From: Brevibacterium sp. UCMA 11754
Lineage (GTDB): Bacteria; Actinomycetota; Actinomycetes; Actinomycetales; Brevibacteriaceae
Reading direction: 5' to 3'
Length of the DNA stretch: 64,000 nt
Assembly: GCF_021532275.1 (NCBI RefSeq)
Contig: NZ_JACBOT010000021.1
Location: 186,001-250,000, forward strand
The notes beneath the pieces were generated by a model. The model did no database searches, was not told the DNA's origin, and was given only the letters and a program-made list of their open reading frames with translations. Both the position numbers and the translations under genes were made by a program. This document shows, piece by piece, positions 42,797 through 52,039 of this stretch (positions within the stretch are counted from its first letter, which is position 1; every line of letters starts with the position of its first letter).

Positions 42797-42887
42797 CTCA
42801 TTTCGATCGAGTCGGGATGAGCTCGTCGACACCATGGTGTGGTTCCTGCGAAGTGACCACAGTCGTTCCTGCGAAGAAGGAGGAACC

Positions 42888-44981
42888 ATGTCCCACGATC
42901 CTCTGCTCCAGCCCTTCACCTTGGGCCCGGTGCAGCTCAAAAACCGCATCGTCTCCACCGCGCATGAGCCGGCCTACACCGAACTCGGCATGCCCAAGGA
43001 CCGCTATCGTCTCTACCACCGGGAAAAGGCCCGCGGCGGGGTGGGGCTGACGATGACAGCCGGCTCGGCCATCGTTTCGAAGGACTCCCCCGCCGCTTTC
43101 GGCAATGTCGACCTCTCCACCGACGAGGTGATTCCCTGGCTGGCCGCGATCGCAGATGACTGCCACGCCGAGGGGACCGCAGTGATGATCCAGCTCACCC
43201 ACCTCGGCCCGCGCAACTCGAACTTCACCGCCGATTGGCTGCCTCTCATCTCCTCGGGCCGCCACCGCGAACCCACCCACCGGTCATTCACCAAGGCCAT
43301 GGAGGACTTCGACATCGAGCGGGTGGTCGAGGACTTCGCGGCGGCCACGGCTCGAGTCAAGGCAGCAGGATTCGACGGTCTGGAGTTCCTCCACTCCGGC
43401 CACCTCGTCGACTACTTCTTCGCCTCGCGGTTCAATGAGCGCGAGGATGAGTACAACGGGGATCTGACAGCCCGGATGCGCTTCCCGCTCCAAATCATCG
43501 ACGCGATGCGCGGCGCTTCGGAGGGACTCGCCCTCGGCGTCCGCATGTCAGTCCTCGAACAGCTCGAGGACGGCATCACCGAAGAGGCCTCCATCGCGGT
43601 GCTCAAGGAGTATGCCGCCCATGGCGTCGACTTCCTCAACCTCAACGTCGGAAGCATCAGCTCCGACAAAGAACTCGCCGAGGCGATCCCGGGCATGGGC
43701 ACCCCCTCGGCGCCCTGGCTCGAGACCTGCCGACGCATCCGCGAAGCGATCGACGTCCCCGTTCTCCACGCCGCCCGGATCGCCGATGCACCCACGGCCC
43801 GGTTTGCGATCGAGGACGGCTGCCTCGACCTCGTGGGTATGACCCGGGCGCAGCTGGCTGACCCCTATCTGGTGAAGAAGATCGAGGAGAAGCGGGAGGA
43901 TGACATCCGCCCGTGCGTGGGAGCGAACATGTGCCTCGACAGCATCTACACCTCAGGCGCTGCAACCTGCATCCACAATCCCGCCAGCGGGCGCGAGGCC
44001 GATCTGCCACAGGAGATCACCCGCGACGTCGAGTCCGGCCCGAAGCACATCGTCATCGTCGGCGCCGGACCCGCCGGCCTCGAAGCCGCACGGGTCGCTG
44101 CAGTGCGCGGGCATCGGGTCACCCTGCTCGAGGCCGACTCTGCCGTGGGAGGCCAGGTGAAGATCGCCGCTCGCTCACAGCGGCGCCGCGATCTCATCGG
44201 CATCATCGACTGGCGCGAGCAGCAGTGCCGCAAGCACGGCGTCGACATCCGCGTGGACACCTTCGCCGAGGCGGGCGAGATCCTCGCGCTCTCACCTGAT
44301 GTCGTCATCGTCGCCACCGGCGGTGTCCCAGATGCCGGCTACCCCTTCCGTGAGGAGGGGCCCTCGTTCGACGTCTGGGACGTCATGGATGACAGCCTGC
44401 GCAACAAGTCCCGTGTCCTCGTCTTCGACGACCATGGCTTCTACCCTGCCCTCGACGCCGTCGAACACCTGGCCCGCAACGGTCAGGAGGTGACCTATGT
44501 CAGCCCCGAACGCACCATCGGCGTCGACGTCGGATCGATGAATTCCCCCGCCTATCTGCAGGTGTTCTCAGAATTCGGAGTCACCGTCCACCTCGGGGAG
44601 CGGCTCGCGGCGAAGCCGAAGATCGCGGGCAAGTTGGTCACCGCACGACTGCGCAATGACTACTCGGGCATCGAGACCGAGCTCGAGACCGACGCCGTGG
44701 TCGTCGATTTCGGAACCACACCCAATGACGATGTCTACTTCGAGCTCAAACCGCAGTCGAGCAATCACGGTGAGATCGACATCGATTCTTGGATTCACGG
44801 TCGAACCCAGCCGCATCGCGAAAGCGGAGCAGTCACCTACCCCACCCCCGGATCGGCTTCCCCGGGCCCCGCCGCCGAGGCGAGCTCTCCCTTCGCGCTG
44901 TACCGGATCGGTGATGCGGTCGCCTCACGCAACGTCCATGCCGCGGTCCTCGAAGGACTGCGAGTGGGAATGGGGCTGTAG
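42888..44981 (+). CDS. NADH:flavin oxidoreductase/FAD oxidoreductase, dimethylglycine or N-methylproline demethylase type (DgcA/StcD-like)
   Basis: A 697-residue enzyme of the trimethylamine dehydrogenase family: an Old-Yellow-Enzyme barrel (1-370) with the FMN site, an Fe-S loop, then FAD- and NAD-binding domains ([18 protein letters not shown]). It resembles DgcA of glycine betaine breakdown and StcD of stachydrine breakdown, which remove an N-methyl group. The Fe-S loop reads CVGANMC then, 11-12 residues on, TCIHNP. The second Cys of the usual CxxCxxxC is Ala, which I believe is common in this subfamily. A perfect AAGGAGGAA precedes ATG 42888, so the 40-codon upstream extension is rejected. 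The partner subunit DgcB is not present. Confidence 0.8.
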   Translation: MSHDPLLQPFTLGPVQLKNRIVSTAHEPAYTELGMPKDRYRLYHREKARGGVGLTMTAGSAIVSKDSPAAFGNVDLSTDEVIPWLAAIADDCHAEGTAVMIQLTHLGPRNSNFTADWLPLISSGRHREPTHRSFTKAMEDFDIERVVEDFAAATARVKAAGFDGLEFLHSGHLVDYFFASRFNEREDEYNGDLTARMRFPLQIIDAMRGASEGLALGVRMSVLEQLEDGITEEASIAVLKEYAAHGVDFLNLNVGSISSDKELAEAIPGMGTPSAPWLETCRRIREAIDVPVLHAARIADAPTARFAIEDGCLDLVGMTRAQLADPYLVKKIEEKREDDIRPCVGANMCLDSIYTSGAATCIHNPASGREADLPQEITRDVESGPKHIVIVGAGPAGLEAARVAAVRGHRVTLLEADSAVGGQVKIAARSQRRRDLIGIIDWREQQCRKHGVDIRVDTFAEAGEILALSPDVVIVATGGVPDAGYPFREEGPSFDVWDVMDDSLRNKSRVLVFDDHGFYPALDAVEHLARNGQEVTYVSPERTIGVDVGSMNSPAYLQVFSEFGVTVHLGERLAAKPKIAGKLVTARLRNDYSGIETELETDAVVVDFGTTPNDDVYFELKPQSSNHGEIDIDSWIHGRTQPHRESGAVTYPTPGSASPGPAAEASSPFALYRIGDAVASRNVHAAVLEGLRVGMGL

Positions 44982-45137
44982 CGCCGCCTCCTTCGCACTC
45001 AGCTCTGCGACACTCAGTGACTCTGCGACACTCAGTGACAGGGAGCCATGGCAAGCCCGTCTGCCGATAGACTTTTTTCGGCAGATCATTGTTAGCTGAG
45101 TCACATAAAGGTAGATTGAACATACCTTTACGCATCG

Positions 45138-46091
45138 ATGGAGAGAGCGAACGTGGGCAAATACATCGCCAGGCGCATATTTCTCATGGTTCCCATCGTC
45201 CTCGGCGTTGCCACACTCTCGTTCGTACTCATGCAGCTCGCTCCCGGCGATCCTGCCGCTGCCTACCTCGGTGACAAAGCCACTCCGGAGGCGGTTGCCC
45301 AGCTGCGGCACGCATGGGGACTCGATCAGCCGTTCCTCATTCAGTACTTCCAGTTCCTCGGCGGTCTGGTCATCGGAGATTTCGGCCCGTCATTCATCTT
45401 CCAGACCTCCGTGCTCGAGCTGCTCAAGCTGCGCATGCCTGCAACCCTCATGCTCATGCTCGTCTCGGTCATCTTCGCCGTCGCCATCTCCATCCCGATC
45501 TCGCTGTGGGTGGCAGCGACCAAGAGCCCAACAGCGGCGATCGTCTCCCGGATCTTCACCGCCACGGTCCAGGGGATGCCTGCATTCTTCGTCGGCACCC
45601 TGTTGATCCTGGTTCTCGGCGTGAATACGGGACTGTTCCCTGTCGGCGGATATGGGCGCAACCTCGGCGAGCATCTCTATTCTCTGGTGCTGCCCGGGAT
45701 CGCGGTCGCACTCACAATCTGCCCCGTCCTCATCCGCAGCCTGACCGCGGCGCTCAACGATTCGCTGTCGGCCGAGTACACGAACTTCGCAATGTCCAAG
45801 GGCCTGAGCCGGTCGAAGACGGTGACGAACTACGCGTTCCGCAATGCAGGAATCACGGGGATCTCGATCCTCGGCATCCAGGTCGGGCATCTTGTCGGCG
45901 GTGCTCTCATCGTCGAGAACGTGTTCGCGATCCCGGGCGCCGGTTCGCTGCTCATGCAGTCGGTGCTGGCCCGTGACTACAACGTCGTCCAGGCGCTGAC
46001 CGTCGTCTTCGGCGTGCTCGTCGTCCTCGTCTATCTGCTCACCGACATCATCTACAGCGTCGTCGATCCGCGCGTACGGCTGGGAGGCTGA
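45138..46091 (+). CDS. peptide-type ABC transporter permease (DppB type)
   Basis: A 317-residue permease with six helices and the usual opening GKYIARRIFLMVPIVLGVAT. The coupling loop is near YTNFAMSKGLSRSKTVTNYA and the late motif is NVFAIPGAGSLLMQS. A GTG five codons in (45153) has GGAGAG ahead of it and could be the true start. It begins a five-gene importer set (dppBCDF plus binding protein) inside the betaine island and is separated from the demethylase by 156 bases. Confidence 0.87.
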   Translation: MERANVGKYIARRIFLMVPIVLGVATLSFVLMQLAPGDPAAAYLGDKATPEAVAQLRHAWGLDQPFLIQYFQFLGGLVIGDFGPSFIFQTSVLELLKLRMPATLMLMLVSVIFAVAISIPISLWVAATKSPTAAIVSRIFTATVQGMPAFFVGTLLILVLGVNTGLFPVGGYGRNLGEHLYSLVLPGIAVALTICPVLIRSLTAALNDSLSAEYTNFAMSKGLSRSKTVTNYAFRNAGITGISILGIQVGHLVGGALIVENVFAIPGAGSLLMQSVLARDYNVVQALTVVFGVLVVLVYLLTDIIYSVVDPRVRLGG

Positions 46092-46093
46092 GC

Positions 46094-46972
46094 ATGTCCG
46101 TCGAACCTCTTGCGTCCCAGACCACACCACAGGCCCGCTTCACGTTGCCGCTGCCGGCGTTCCTGCGGCGGCACAATCTGCAGCTGTGGACCGGTCTGGC
46201 CATTATGGGGATCATCGTCGCGATCCTGGCAATCGGGCCGCTGCTCGTCACTGCCGATCCGAATCGACAGGACCTCCTCAACGCCTTCGGCCCGTCCTCT
46301 CTCGCCCACCCTATGGGCACGGATCAGCTGGGTCGCGACATCCTGTCCCGCTTTCTCAACGGCGGACGAGTCGATCTCATGGTCGCCGTCATCGCCGTCA
46401 TCGTGCCGTTCATCCTGGGCACCGCGCTGGGGGCCTTGGCGGGATATTTCGGCAGGTGGGTCGATGTCGTCATCATGCGCCTGGCCGATATCGTCTCGGC
46501 CTTCCCCTTCTACGTCCTCGTCATCGTGCTCGTGTTCGTCATGGGCAACGGCATGGCCAGCATCTTCGTCGCCATCAGCCTCGTGTCCTGGGTCGCCTAC
46601 GCCCGCATCGTCCGCGGTGAGGTCCTTGTGCTGCGAGAGGCGGAGTTCATCTCCGCCTGTCGCGCCAGCGGACTCTCCACTCCGCGCATTCTCGCCCGAC
46701 ACGTCATCCCGAACACCGTCAGCCAGGGAATCATCTACGGCATGAGTGACATCGTCCTCAACATCGGCGTCGTCGTCACCCTCAGCTTCTTCGGCATGGG
46801 CATCGTCCCGCCGACAGCTGACTGGGGCCAGATGATGAATGACGGCCAACAGTACATGGGCACCGGCAACTACGGACTCATCCTCTGGCCCGGCTTCGCC
46901 GTCGTCCTCGTATCCCTGGCGTTGGCGCTCATCGGTGACGGCCTGACCAACATCCTGAAGCCGAAGAGGTGA
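46094..46972 (+). CDS. peptide-type ABC transporter permease (DppC type)
   Basis: A 292-residue permease with the DppC mark HPMGTDQLGRDILSR after the first helix and five further helices. It starts two bases after the DppB stop, and its own stop lies just before the ATPase start. It forms the pore with the DppB product. Confidence 0.88.
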   Translation: MSVEPLASQTTPQARFTLPLPAFLRRHNLQLWTGLAIMGIIVAILAIGPLLVTADPNRQDLLNAFGPSSLAHPMGTDQLGRDILSRFLNGGRVDLMVAVIAVIVPFILGTALGALAGYFGRWVDVVIMRLADIVSAFPFYVLVIVLVFVMGNGMASIFVAISLVSWVAYARIVRGEVLVLREAEFISACRASGLSTPRILARHVIPNTVSQGIIYGMSDIVLNIGVVVTLSFFGMGIVPPTADWGQMMNDGQQYMGTGNYGLILWPGFAVVLVSLALALIGDGLTNILKPKR

Positions 46973-46977
46973 ACCAT

Positions 46978-47850
46978 ATGAGTCCCGAATCCGCGACGTC
47001 TCAGCCTAGTCAGTCACAGCCCGGGCAGGCCCTGCCACTGCTCGAGGTCGACTCGCTCACCGTCGACATCGACGGGGAGGTCGGCAAGCACCGGATCCTC
47101 GACGATGTTTCGATCACCCTTGAGCCGGGAGAGCCGATGGGCCTCGTCGGCGAATCGGGGTCAGGGAAGTCGATGACCCTGCGCACGATTCTCGGGATGC
47201 TGCCGCCGGCGGCCACTGTCGTCGAAGGGGAAGTCAGATTCCGGGGGAGGAACATCCTCACCTCGGGCAGCGGCCGAGGCTACGACCAGAAGGTGCGCGG
47301 CACCGGAATCTCGATGGTGTTCCAGGAGCCGGCGATCGCGCTCAATCCCGTGATGAAGGTCGGACGCCAGATCACCGATGCCATCGCCGAGCACAAGGGC
47401 CTGTCGAAGCGTGCGTCTCATGACCTCGCGATCGAGCTCATGGACCGAGTCGGCATTGCGAACCCGGAACGCCGTGTCTCGGACTACCCGTTCCAACTCT
47501 CCGGGGGCATGCGACAACGCGTGATGATCGCGGCCGCTCTCGCGCAGGAGCCGGAGATACTCCTCTGCGACGAACCTACGACGGCATTGGATGTCACGAT
47601 CCAGGCTCAGGTGCTCGATCTGTTTCGCACAATGCAGCAGGAAAAGGGTCTGGGTCTGCTCTACGTCACCCATGATCTCGCCGTCGTCGCGCAGCTGTGC
47701 ACGAGCATCAGCGTGATGAAGAGCGGAAAGATCATCGAGCACGGGAATCTGCAGAGAATCTTCGACGAGCCGCAGGAGGACTACACACGCAAACTCCTGT
47801 CGGCGACTCCACGCATCGACGATGGAGTGCAGCTGGAGAGGGCGACATGA
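46978..47850 (+). CDS. peptide-type ABC transporter ATP-binding protein (DppD type)
   Basis: A 290-residue ATPase: Walker [10 protein letters not shown], signature [14 protein letters not shown], Walker [16 protein letters not shown] 46978 has AGGTGA five bases ahead. A GTG at 46969 that overlaps the upstream stop is the alternative. It lacks the Cys-rich oligopeptide C-terminal extension, ending soon after LLSATPRID, unlike its counterpart at 2185-3213. This may reflect a non-peptide substrate. Confidence 0.87.
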   Translation: MSPESATSQPSQSQPGQALPLLEVDSLTVDIDGEVGKHRILDDVSITLEPGEPMGLVGESGSGKSMTLRTILGMLPPAATVVEGEVRFRGRNILTSGSGRGYDQKVRGTGISMVFQEPAIALNPVMKVGRQITDAIAEHKGLSKRASHDLAIELMDRVGIANPERRVSDYPFQLSGGMRQRVMIAAALAQEPEILLCDEPTTALDVTIQAQVLDLFRTMQQEKGLGLLYVTHDLAVVAQLCTSISVMKSGKIIEHGNLQRIFDEPQEDYTRKLLSATPRIDDGVQLERAT

Positions 47851-48785
47851 CCACACGACTGCTGGCACAGGGCGATGACGACTCCCGCCGAGGCACAGGT
47901 ACCCGGCCGGTCTCACCATCAGGTACCCGGCCGGTCTCACCATCAGGTACCCGGCCGGTCTCACCTTCGGGCTCCGGGCTCAGAGCCGAGAACATCACCG
48001 TGACCTTCGGTCGGGGCGAGCGAGCATTCACTGCCGTCGATGACGTGAGCATCGACGTCGCCCCGGGTGAGATCGTCGGCCTCGTCGGAGAATCCGGCTC
48101 CGGAAAATCCACCGTCTCCCGCGTCATCTGCGGGCTACAGCGCGATTATTCGGGCACAGTCTCCTTCAACGGCCAGGAGCTCGAGCCGAAACGCAGCGCG
48201 AAGCAGTGGCGGGTCGTCCAAATGGTGTTCCAGGATCCCTTCGCCTCCCTTGATCCCCGGTACACGGTGCGCAGCACCCTGTCCGAGGTGATCAGGCACC
48301 ATAAGCTCGCCTCGGGAGCAGCCCTGAAGCGCAGGTGCGCCGAACTCATGGACATGGTGCGCCTGCCGGTCGAATTCCTCGACAGGACTCCCACCGCCAT
48401 GTCCGGTGGTCAGCGCCAACGCGTGGCCATCGCCCGAGCACTCGCGGTCCAGCCCGAGGTGATCGTGGCCGACGAGGCGGTGTCCGCCCTTGATGTCAGC
48501 GTGCAGGCAGAGATCATCGCTCTCTTCGCTCGGCTGCGTGAAGAGCTGGGGCTGTCGATCCTCTTCATCTCCCATGACCTGGCGGTGGTGAAAAGCCTGT
48601 GCGAGCGTGTCTGCGTCATCCACAACGGAGTCCTCGTCGAGAGCAATTCGACAGCCGAGATCTTCCACAACCCTCGTGAGGACTACACGAAGACCTTGCT
48701 CCAAGCCATCCCCCGGTTCGACAGTGCCTTCCTCGATCGGGCTCCGAAACGGCGAACCACCTCGGCGAGCGAAGGAGGCCGTTGA
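47847..48785 (+). CDS. peptide-type ABC transporter ATP-binding protein (DppF type)
   Basis: A 312-residue ATPase: Walker [10 protein letters not shown], signature MSGGQRQRVAIARA, Walker B VIVADEAVSALD. The N-terminus carries three tandem copies of GTRPVSPS (residues 17-40), coded by 24-base DNA repeats, an unusual insertion ahead of the nucleotide-binding domain. ATG overlaps the upstream stop by 4 bases (ATGA), and its TGA is immediately at the binding-protein start. The C-terminal Cys cluster is missing here too. Confidence 0.87.
   Translation: MTTRLLAQGDDDSRRGTGTRPVSPSGTRPVSPSGTRPVSPSGSGLRAENITVTFGRGERAFTAVDDVSIDVAPGEIVGLVGESGSGKSTVSRVICGLQRDYSGTVSFNGQELEPKRSAKQWRVVQMVFQDPFASLDPRYTVRSTLSEVIRHHKLASGAALKRRCAELMDMVRLPVEFLDRTPTAMSGGQRQRVAIARALAVQPEVIVADEAVSALDVSVQAEIIALFARLREELGLSILFISHDLAVVKSLCERVCVIHNGVLVESNSTAEIFHNPREDYTKTLLQAIPRFDSAFLDRAPKRRTTSASEGGR
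47897..47968 (+). repeat. three 24-bp tandem repeats inside the DppF-type gene
   Basis: The unit beginning AGGTACCCGGCCGG occurs at 47897-47920, 47921-47944 and 47945-47968. The first two copies are identical and the third diverges only near its end. In frame, each adds eight residues, so copy-number change would not break the gene. Confidence 0.9.
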
Positions 48786-50329
48786 TGTTCGGCAAGCGCA
48801 CGTCCAGATTCCTCGCCGTCGTCGCCACGTCGCTGCTGATCCTCACCGGCTGCGGATCGGGCAATGAGGAGGCGCCTGCCAACGGGGGCGACCTCATCTT
48901 CGCTCGCGGCAAAGACGCCACCACCCTGCTGCCGCCGACCACAACGCAGAATGCCGATATCTGGACTCTGCAGCAGGTGTACGAGACGCTGACGCTGAAT
49001 AAACCCGACGGGACCGGAGTCGTTCCGGGTCTCGCGACGGACTGGAAGGAGTCGAAGGACAAGCTCTCGTGGACGTTCGATCTGCGGGAGAACGTGAAGT
49101 TCCACAGCGGCAAGGAGCTCACGGCCGATGACGTCGTCTTCTCGCTCAACTACGCGCGGGACGCAAGCGACGACGCCAATCTCTGGGCCGGAGAATTCAC
49201 CCTCATCGACGACGTCAAAAAGGTCGATGACTCCACGGTCAAGATTGAGCTGTCCAAACCATGGGGACCGCTGCCCAGCTATATGGCGCTGTTCGCCGCC
49301 GCAATCTACCCGAAGGACTTCGGCGGTCACGATGCCGAATACATGGCAACCCATGCCGACGGCACGGGCCCCTTCAAGGTCGACTCCTGGTCGAAGGGGC
49401 AGAGCCTCAAACTCGTGCGCAACGACGACTACTGGGAAGAGGGTGTGCCGAATCTGCACTCGGTGACGTTCAATGTGGTCTCCGAGGACAACACCCGCAG
49501 ACTCCAGCTCCAGGGCGGTCAGGCCCACATCGATGAGGAGCCTGCCCCCTTGAGCATGAGCACCATGGACCGGTCACAGGATGTCTCGGCCACCGCCTTC
49601 GAATCGACGAAGATCCTCTACTTCAATCTCAACAACACCGTCAAGGGCCTCGACGACCCGAGGGTGCGCCGGGCGATGTCCTATGCGGTCGACCGGAAGT
49701 CCGTCGTCGATGTCGTCTATGCCGGCTACGCGGATCCGGCAAGCTCCTTCATCTCCCCCGGCCTGACCGGTCACGCCGAGGGCATCACCGGCGGCGAGTA
49801 CAACATGGACAAGGCCAAGAAGCTCATGGCCGAATCCGATCATGCGGAAGGGCTGGAGATCACCATCCAGATCCCTTCCGGCGTGGCCGATCGCGAACTG
49901 CTCGCACAGATCGCCCAGCAGTCCTGGGAGGACCTCGGGATCACGGTCCATGTGCAGAAACTCGACGATGCGACCCTGGTGACCAACCGCACCAATGGCG
50001 ACTTCGAAGTCCAGGTCGGCTATGCCACCTCCGACGTCTCCGACACCTCGCAGATGATCAACTTCCTCGCAGTCACCGACGACTCCGGCATCCGCTCCGG
50101 TTACGGCGATCCCGACGTCAAGAAATGGTCGACGCAGGCTCTGGCCGAACCCGATCCGGACAAGCAGAACGAGCTCTACGCGAAGATCCAGCAGAAGGTC
50201 GCCGACGATGCCCCGATCATCCCGGTCGCCTACCAGAAGGCGCTGTACGGAATCAGCAGCGACGTCGTCGACTTCAGACCCTATGTGCTGGGAACCTACG
50301 GGCTGCGGGAGACCAAACTCACGCAGTAG
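48785..50329 (+). CDS. extracellular solute-binding lipoprotein, family 5
   Basis: A 514-residue exported lipoprotein with lipobox LILTGC (lipidated Cys23) and the family-5 core: FHSGKELTADDVVFSLNYAR, then VRNDDYWEEGVPNL, then VRRAMSYAVDRKSVVDVVYA. GAAGGAGG lies about eight bases before ATG 48785. A TTG directly ahead is a weaker start. It is the last gene of the importer set. With the demethylase upstream and the oxygenase downstream, the ligand may be a betaine or N-methylated amino acid rather than a peptide, but this is inferred. Confidence 0.87.
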   Translation: MFGKRTSRFLAVVATSLLILTGCGSGNEEAPANGGDLIFARGKDATTLLPPTTTQNADIWTLQQVYETLTLNKPDGTGVVPGLATDWKESKDKLSWTFDLRENVKFHSGKELTADDVVFSLNYARDASDDANLWAGEFTLIDDVKKVDDSTVKIELSKPWGPLPSYMALFAAAIYPKDFGGHDAEYMATHADGTGPFKVDSWSKGQSLKLVRNDDYWEEGVPNLHSVTFNVVSEDNTRRLQLQGGQAHIDEEPAPLSMSTMDRSQDVSATAFESTKILYFNLNNTVKGLDDPRVRRAMSYAVDRKSVVDVVYAGYADPASSFISPGLTGHAEGITGGEYNMDKAKKLMAESDHAEGLEITIQIPSGVADRELLAQIAQQSWEDLGITVHVQKLDDATLVTNRTNGDFEVQVGYATSDVSDTSQMINFLAVTDDSGIRSGYGDPDVKKWSTQALAEPDPDKQNELYAKIQQKVADDAPIIPVAYQKALYGISSDVVDFRPYVLGTYGLRETKLTQ

Positions 50330-50353
50330 ATCTCACGACTGCGCGCAGAGAAC

Positions 50354-51313
50354 TCAGTGCTCGAGGATGATCTTTCCGGTCGTCGCCCGGGATTCGAGTG
50401 CCGTGAAGGCATCGGCCACCTCGGCGATGGAATAGCGGGCGCCGATGCTCACCTTGAGGTCTCCGCTGCGGATCCACGCGAAGATCTCATCTGTACGACC
50501 GCGGATCTCATCTGCGGTGCGGACGTGGTCGGCGACGGTGGGGCGGGTGAGGAAGAGCGAGCCCGAGGTGTTGAGCGTGTTGACGTCGACCGGATCGACC
50601 GGGCCGCTGGCGTTGCCGACGACGACGATCGTGCCCCGGGTGCGCACGGCCTTGAGATCACCGTCGAAGGTGGTCTTGCCGACGCCGTCATAGATGACGG
50701 TGGCGCCGATACCGTCGGTGACCTCCAGGGTCTTATCGGCGAAGTCGTCGTAGCCGAAGACATGGCTCGCTCCGTTCGCTCGGGCGATCTCGGCCTTCTC
50801 CTCTGACGAGGTCGTGCCGATCACCGTCGCGCCCTTGAGCACGGCGACCTGAGTGAGCAGCTGGCCGAGACCCCCGGCCGCCGCGTGGACCACAACGACG
50901 TCGCCCGAGGTCACCGCGTGTGTGTCCGTGGTCAGGTAGTGCGCGGTGATGCCCTGCATGAGAGCGGCCACTCCGGTCTCATCGTCGATGTCATCGGGGA
51001 TCGGAACCGCTTTGGCCGCCTGGACGAGGGCGAACTGCGAGAAGCTTCCCTGCCCACCGGCCATCCAGCCCACGCGCGTTCCGACCTCGAACCCCGTGAC
51101 ACCGTCACCGGTGGAGACGACTCGGCCGACCCCCTCGACTCCGGCGCGAAAGGGCGTGGGCAGGGCCGCGCGACGTTGGACGACATCGAGGAAGTTGACC
51201 CCCGAGACACTCAGTTCGACGAGGATCAGGCCCTCGGCGAGTACCAGTTCCTCGTTGTCCACCTGCGCATAAGCCTCCGGACCGCCGTGCTGCTCAACCT
51301 TGACGAATGTCAT
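50354..51313 (-). CDS. NADPH:quinone oxidoreductase-like zinc-independent alcohol dehydrogenase family protein
   Basis: A 319-residue MDR-family reductase. VSGVNFLDVVQRRAALP and GVEGVGRVVS are the QOR marks. The nucleotide fold is VVVHAAAGGLGQLLTQVA, and zinc ligands are absent. Two tandem ATGs (51316, 51313) follow AAGGGGG, and the second has better spacing. The frame is open far upstream, but that part lies antisense to the TetR gene. It is divergent from that TetR gene, with a shared palindromic operator. It probably reduces quinones or enones. Its link to the surrounding betaine genes is unclear. Confidence 0.85.
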   Translation of the reverse strand: MTFVKVEQHGGPEAYAQVDNEELVLAEGLILVELSVSGVNFLDVVQRRAALPTPFRAGVEGVGRVVSTGDGVTGFEVGTRVGWMAGGQGSFSQFALVQAAKAVPIPDDIDDETGVAALMQGITAHYLTTDTHAVTSGDVVVVHAAAGGLGQLLTQVAVLKGATVIGTTSSEEKAEIARANGASHVFGYDDFADKTLEVTDGIGATVIYDGVGKTTFDGDLKAVRTRGTIVVVGNASGPVDPVDVNTLNTSGSLFLTRPTVADHVRTADEIRGRTDEIFAWIRSGDLKVSIGARYSIAEVADAFTALESRATTGKIILEH

Positions 51314-51374
51314 CATTGCCCCCTTGAAGTCGATGTCTGGGTCTACTCGCGGAGCTTTCGTCCGCATACGCATC

Positions 51375-51388
51375 CGGACTATAGTCCG
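51375..51388. promoter_or_regulatory. 14-bp palindrome containing the -10 of the tetR gene
   Basis: CGGACTATAGTCCG is perfectly self-complementary. Its core TATAGT (51380-51385) ends six bases before ATG 51392, so it reads as the -10 of a leaderless tetR transcript and also as a -10 toward the quinone reductase. A repressor here would block both genes. Confidence 0.65.
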
Positions 51389-51391
51389 TAT

Positions 51392-52033
51392 ATGAGCGAG
51401 CATACCGGAACGCCGTCCGCTTTTGGAGGAGCCCTTCTTCCCATGGCGACTCCAGAGCAGCCGCTGCGCGCCGACGCACAGCGGAATCGACGTCGAATCC
51501 TCGACTCTGCCACGCAGCTCCTGGCTGATGAGGGCGTCGGTGGACTGACCATGGATGAGCTGGCCAAGCGGGCTCAGGTCGGCAAGGGCACGCTGTATCG
51601 GAACTTCACCGACAAAGCGGGAATCGCCTCGGCCCTGCTCGACGATCGCGTCCGAGACATGCACTCGCGGATGCTGCAGGGGCCACCTCCGCTGGGGCCG
51701 GGCGCACCCGGCGACGAGCGCCTGGCAGCCTTCACCGAGGCATATATGAGACACATCTCGGGCAACCTCGACCTCGTCCTCCTCACCGAGGCATCGAGCC
51801 CCCGGGGACGTTTCGACAGAGTGGGCTACCCTTTCTGGTGTCGACACGTCGAAATCCTCGTCGCCGAGGTGCGCAGAGAAGACCACGCCGAGGATGCACG
51901 GCTGCACGCCGAGGCGATCATGTCCGTGCTCTCGGCTGCTCAGCTGGAGCAGTGGATCCGCATTGAGGGTCACATCCTCGAAGAGCTCATCCCCCGAGTA
52001 CAGAAGATCGTCGTCAGCATCGCCGTCGGCTGA
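51392..52033 (+). CDS. TetR/AcrR-family transcriptional regulator
   Basis: A 213-residue regulator with basic arm RADAQRNRRRILDSATQLL and helix-turn-helix GLTMDELAKRAQVGKGTLYR then NFTDKAGIASALL. The C-terminal domain of about 120 residues is like those of other SACE_7040-type regulators. The ATG at 51392 sits six bases after a TATAGT, and the frame upstream is not coding. It is convergent with the GbcB-like gene and most likely controls itself and the quinone reductase. Confidence 0.85.
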   Translation: MSEHTGTPSAFGGALLPMATPEQPLRADAQRNRRRILDSATQLLADEGVGGLTMDELAKRAQVGKGTLYRNFTDKAGIASALLDDRVRDMHSRMLQGPPPLGPGAPGDERLAAFTEAYMRHISGNLDLVLLTEASSPRGRFDRVGYPFWCRHVEILVAEVRREDHAEDARLHAEAIMSVLSAAQLEQWIRIEGHILEELIPRVQKIVVSIAVG

Positions 52034-52039
52034 GCTCAG

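Noticed and set aside
42842..42876. 12-bp direct repeat GTTCCTGCGAAG ahead of the demethylase
   Set aside because: Two copies at a 23-base period, but one merges with the ribosome binding site and no function is suggested beyond chance duplication.
42768..42887. 40-codon extension of the demethylase gene
   Set aside because: A perfect ribosome binding site and family alignment both point to ATG 42888.
51314..51973. Extended leftward reading frame ahead of the quinone reductase
   Set aside because: It lies antisense to the TetR gene and reads as non-protein-like sequence. The QOR fold begins at 51313.
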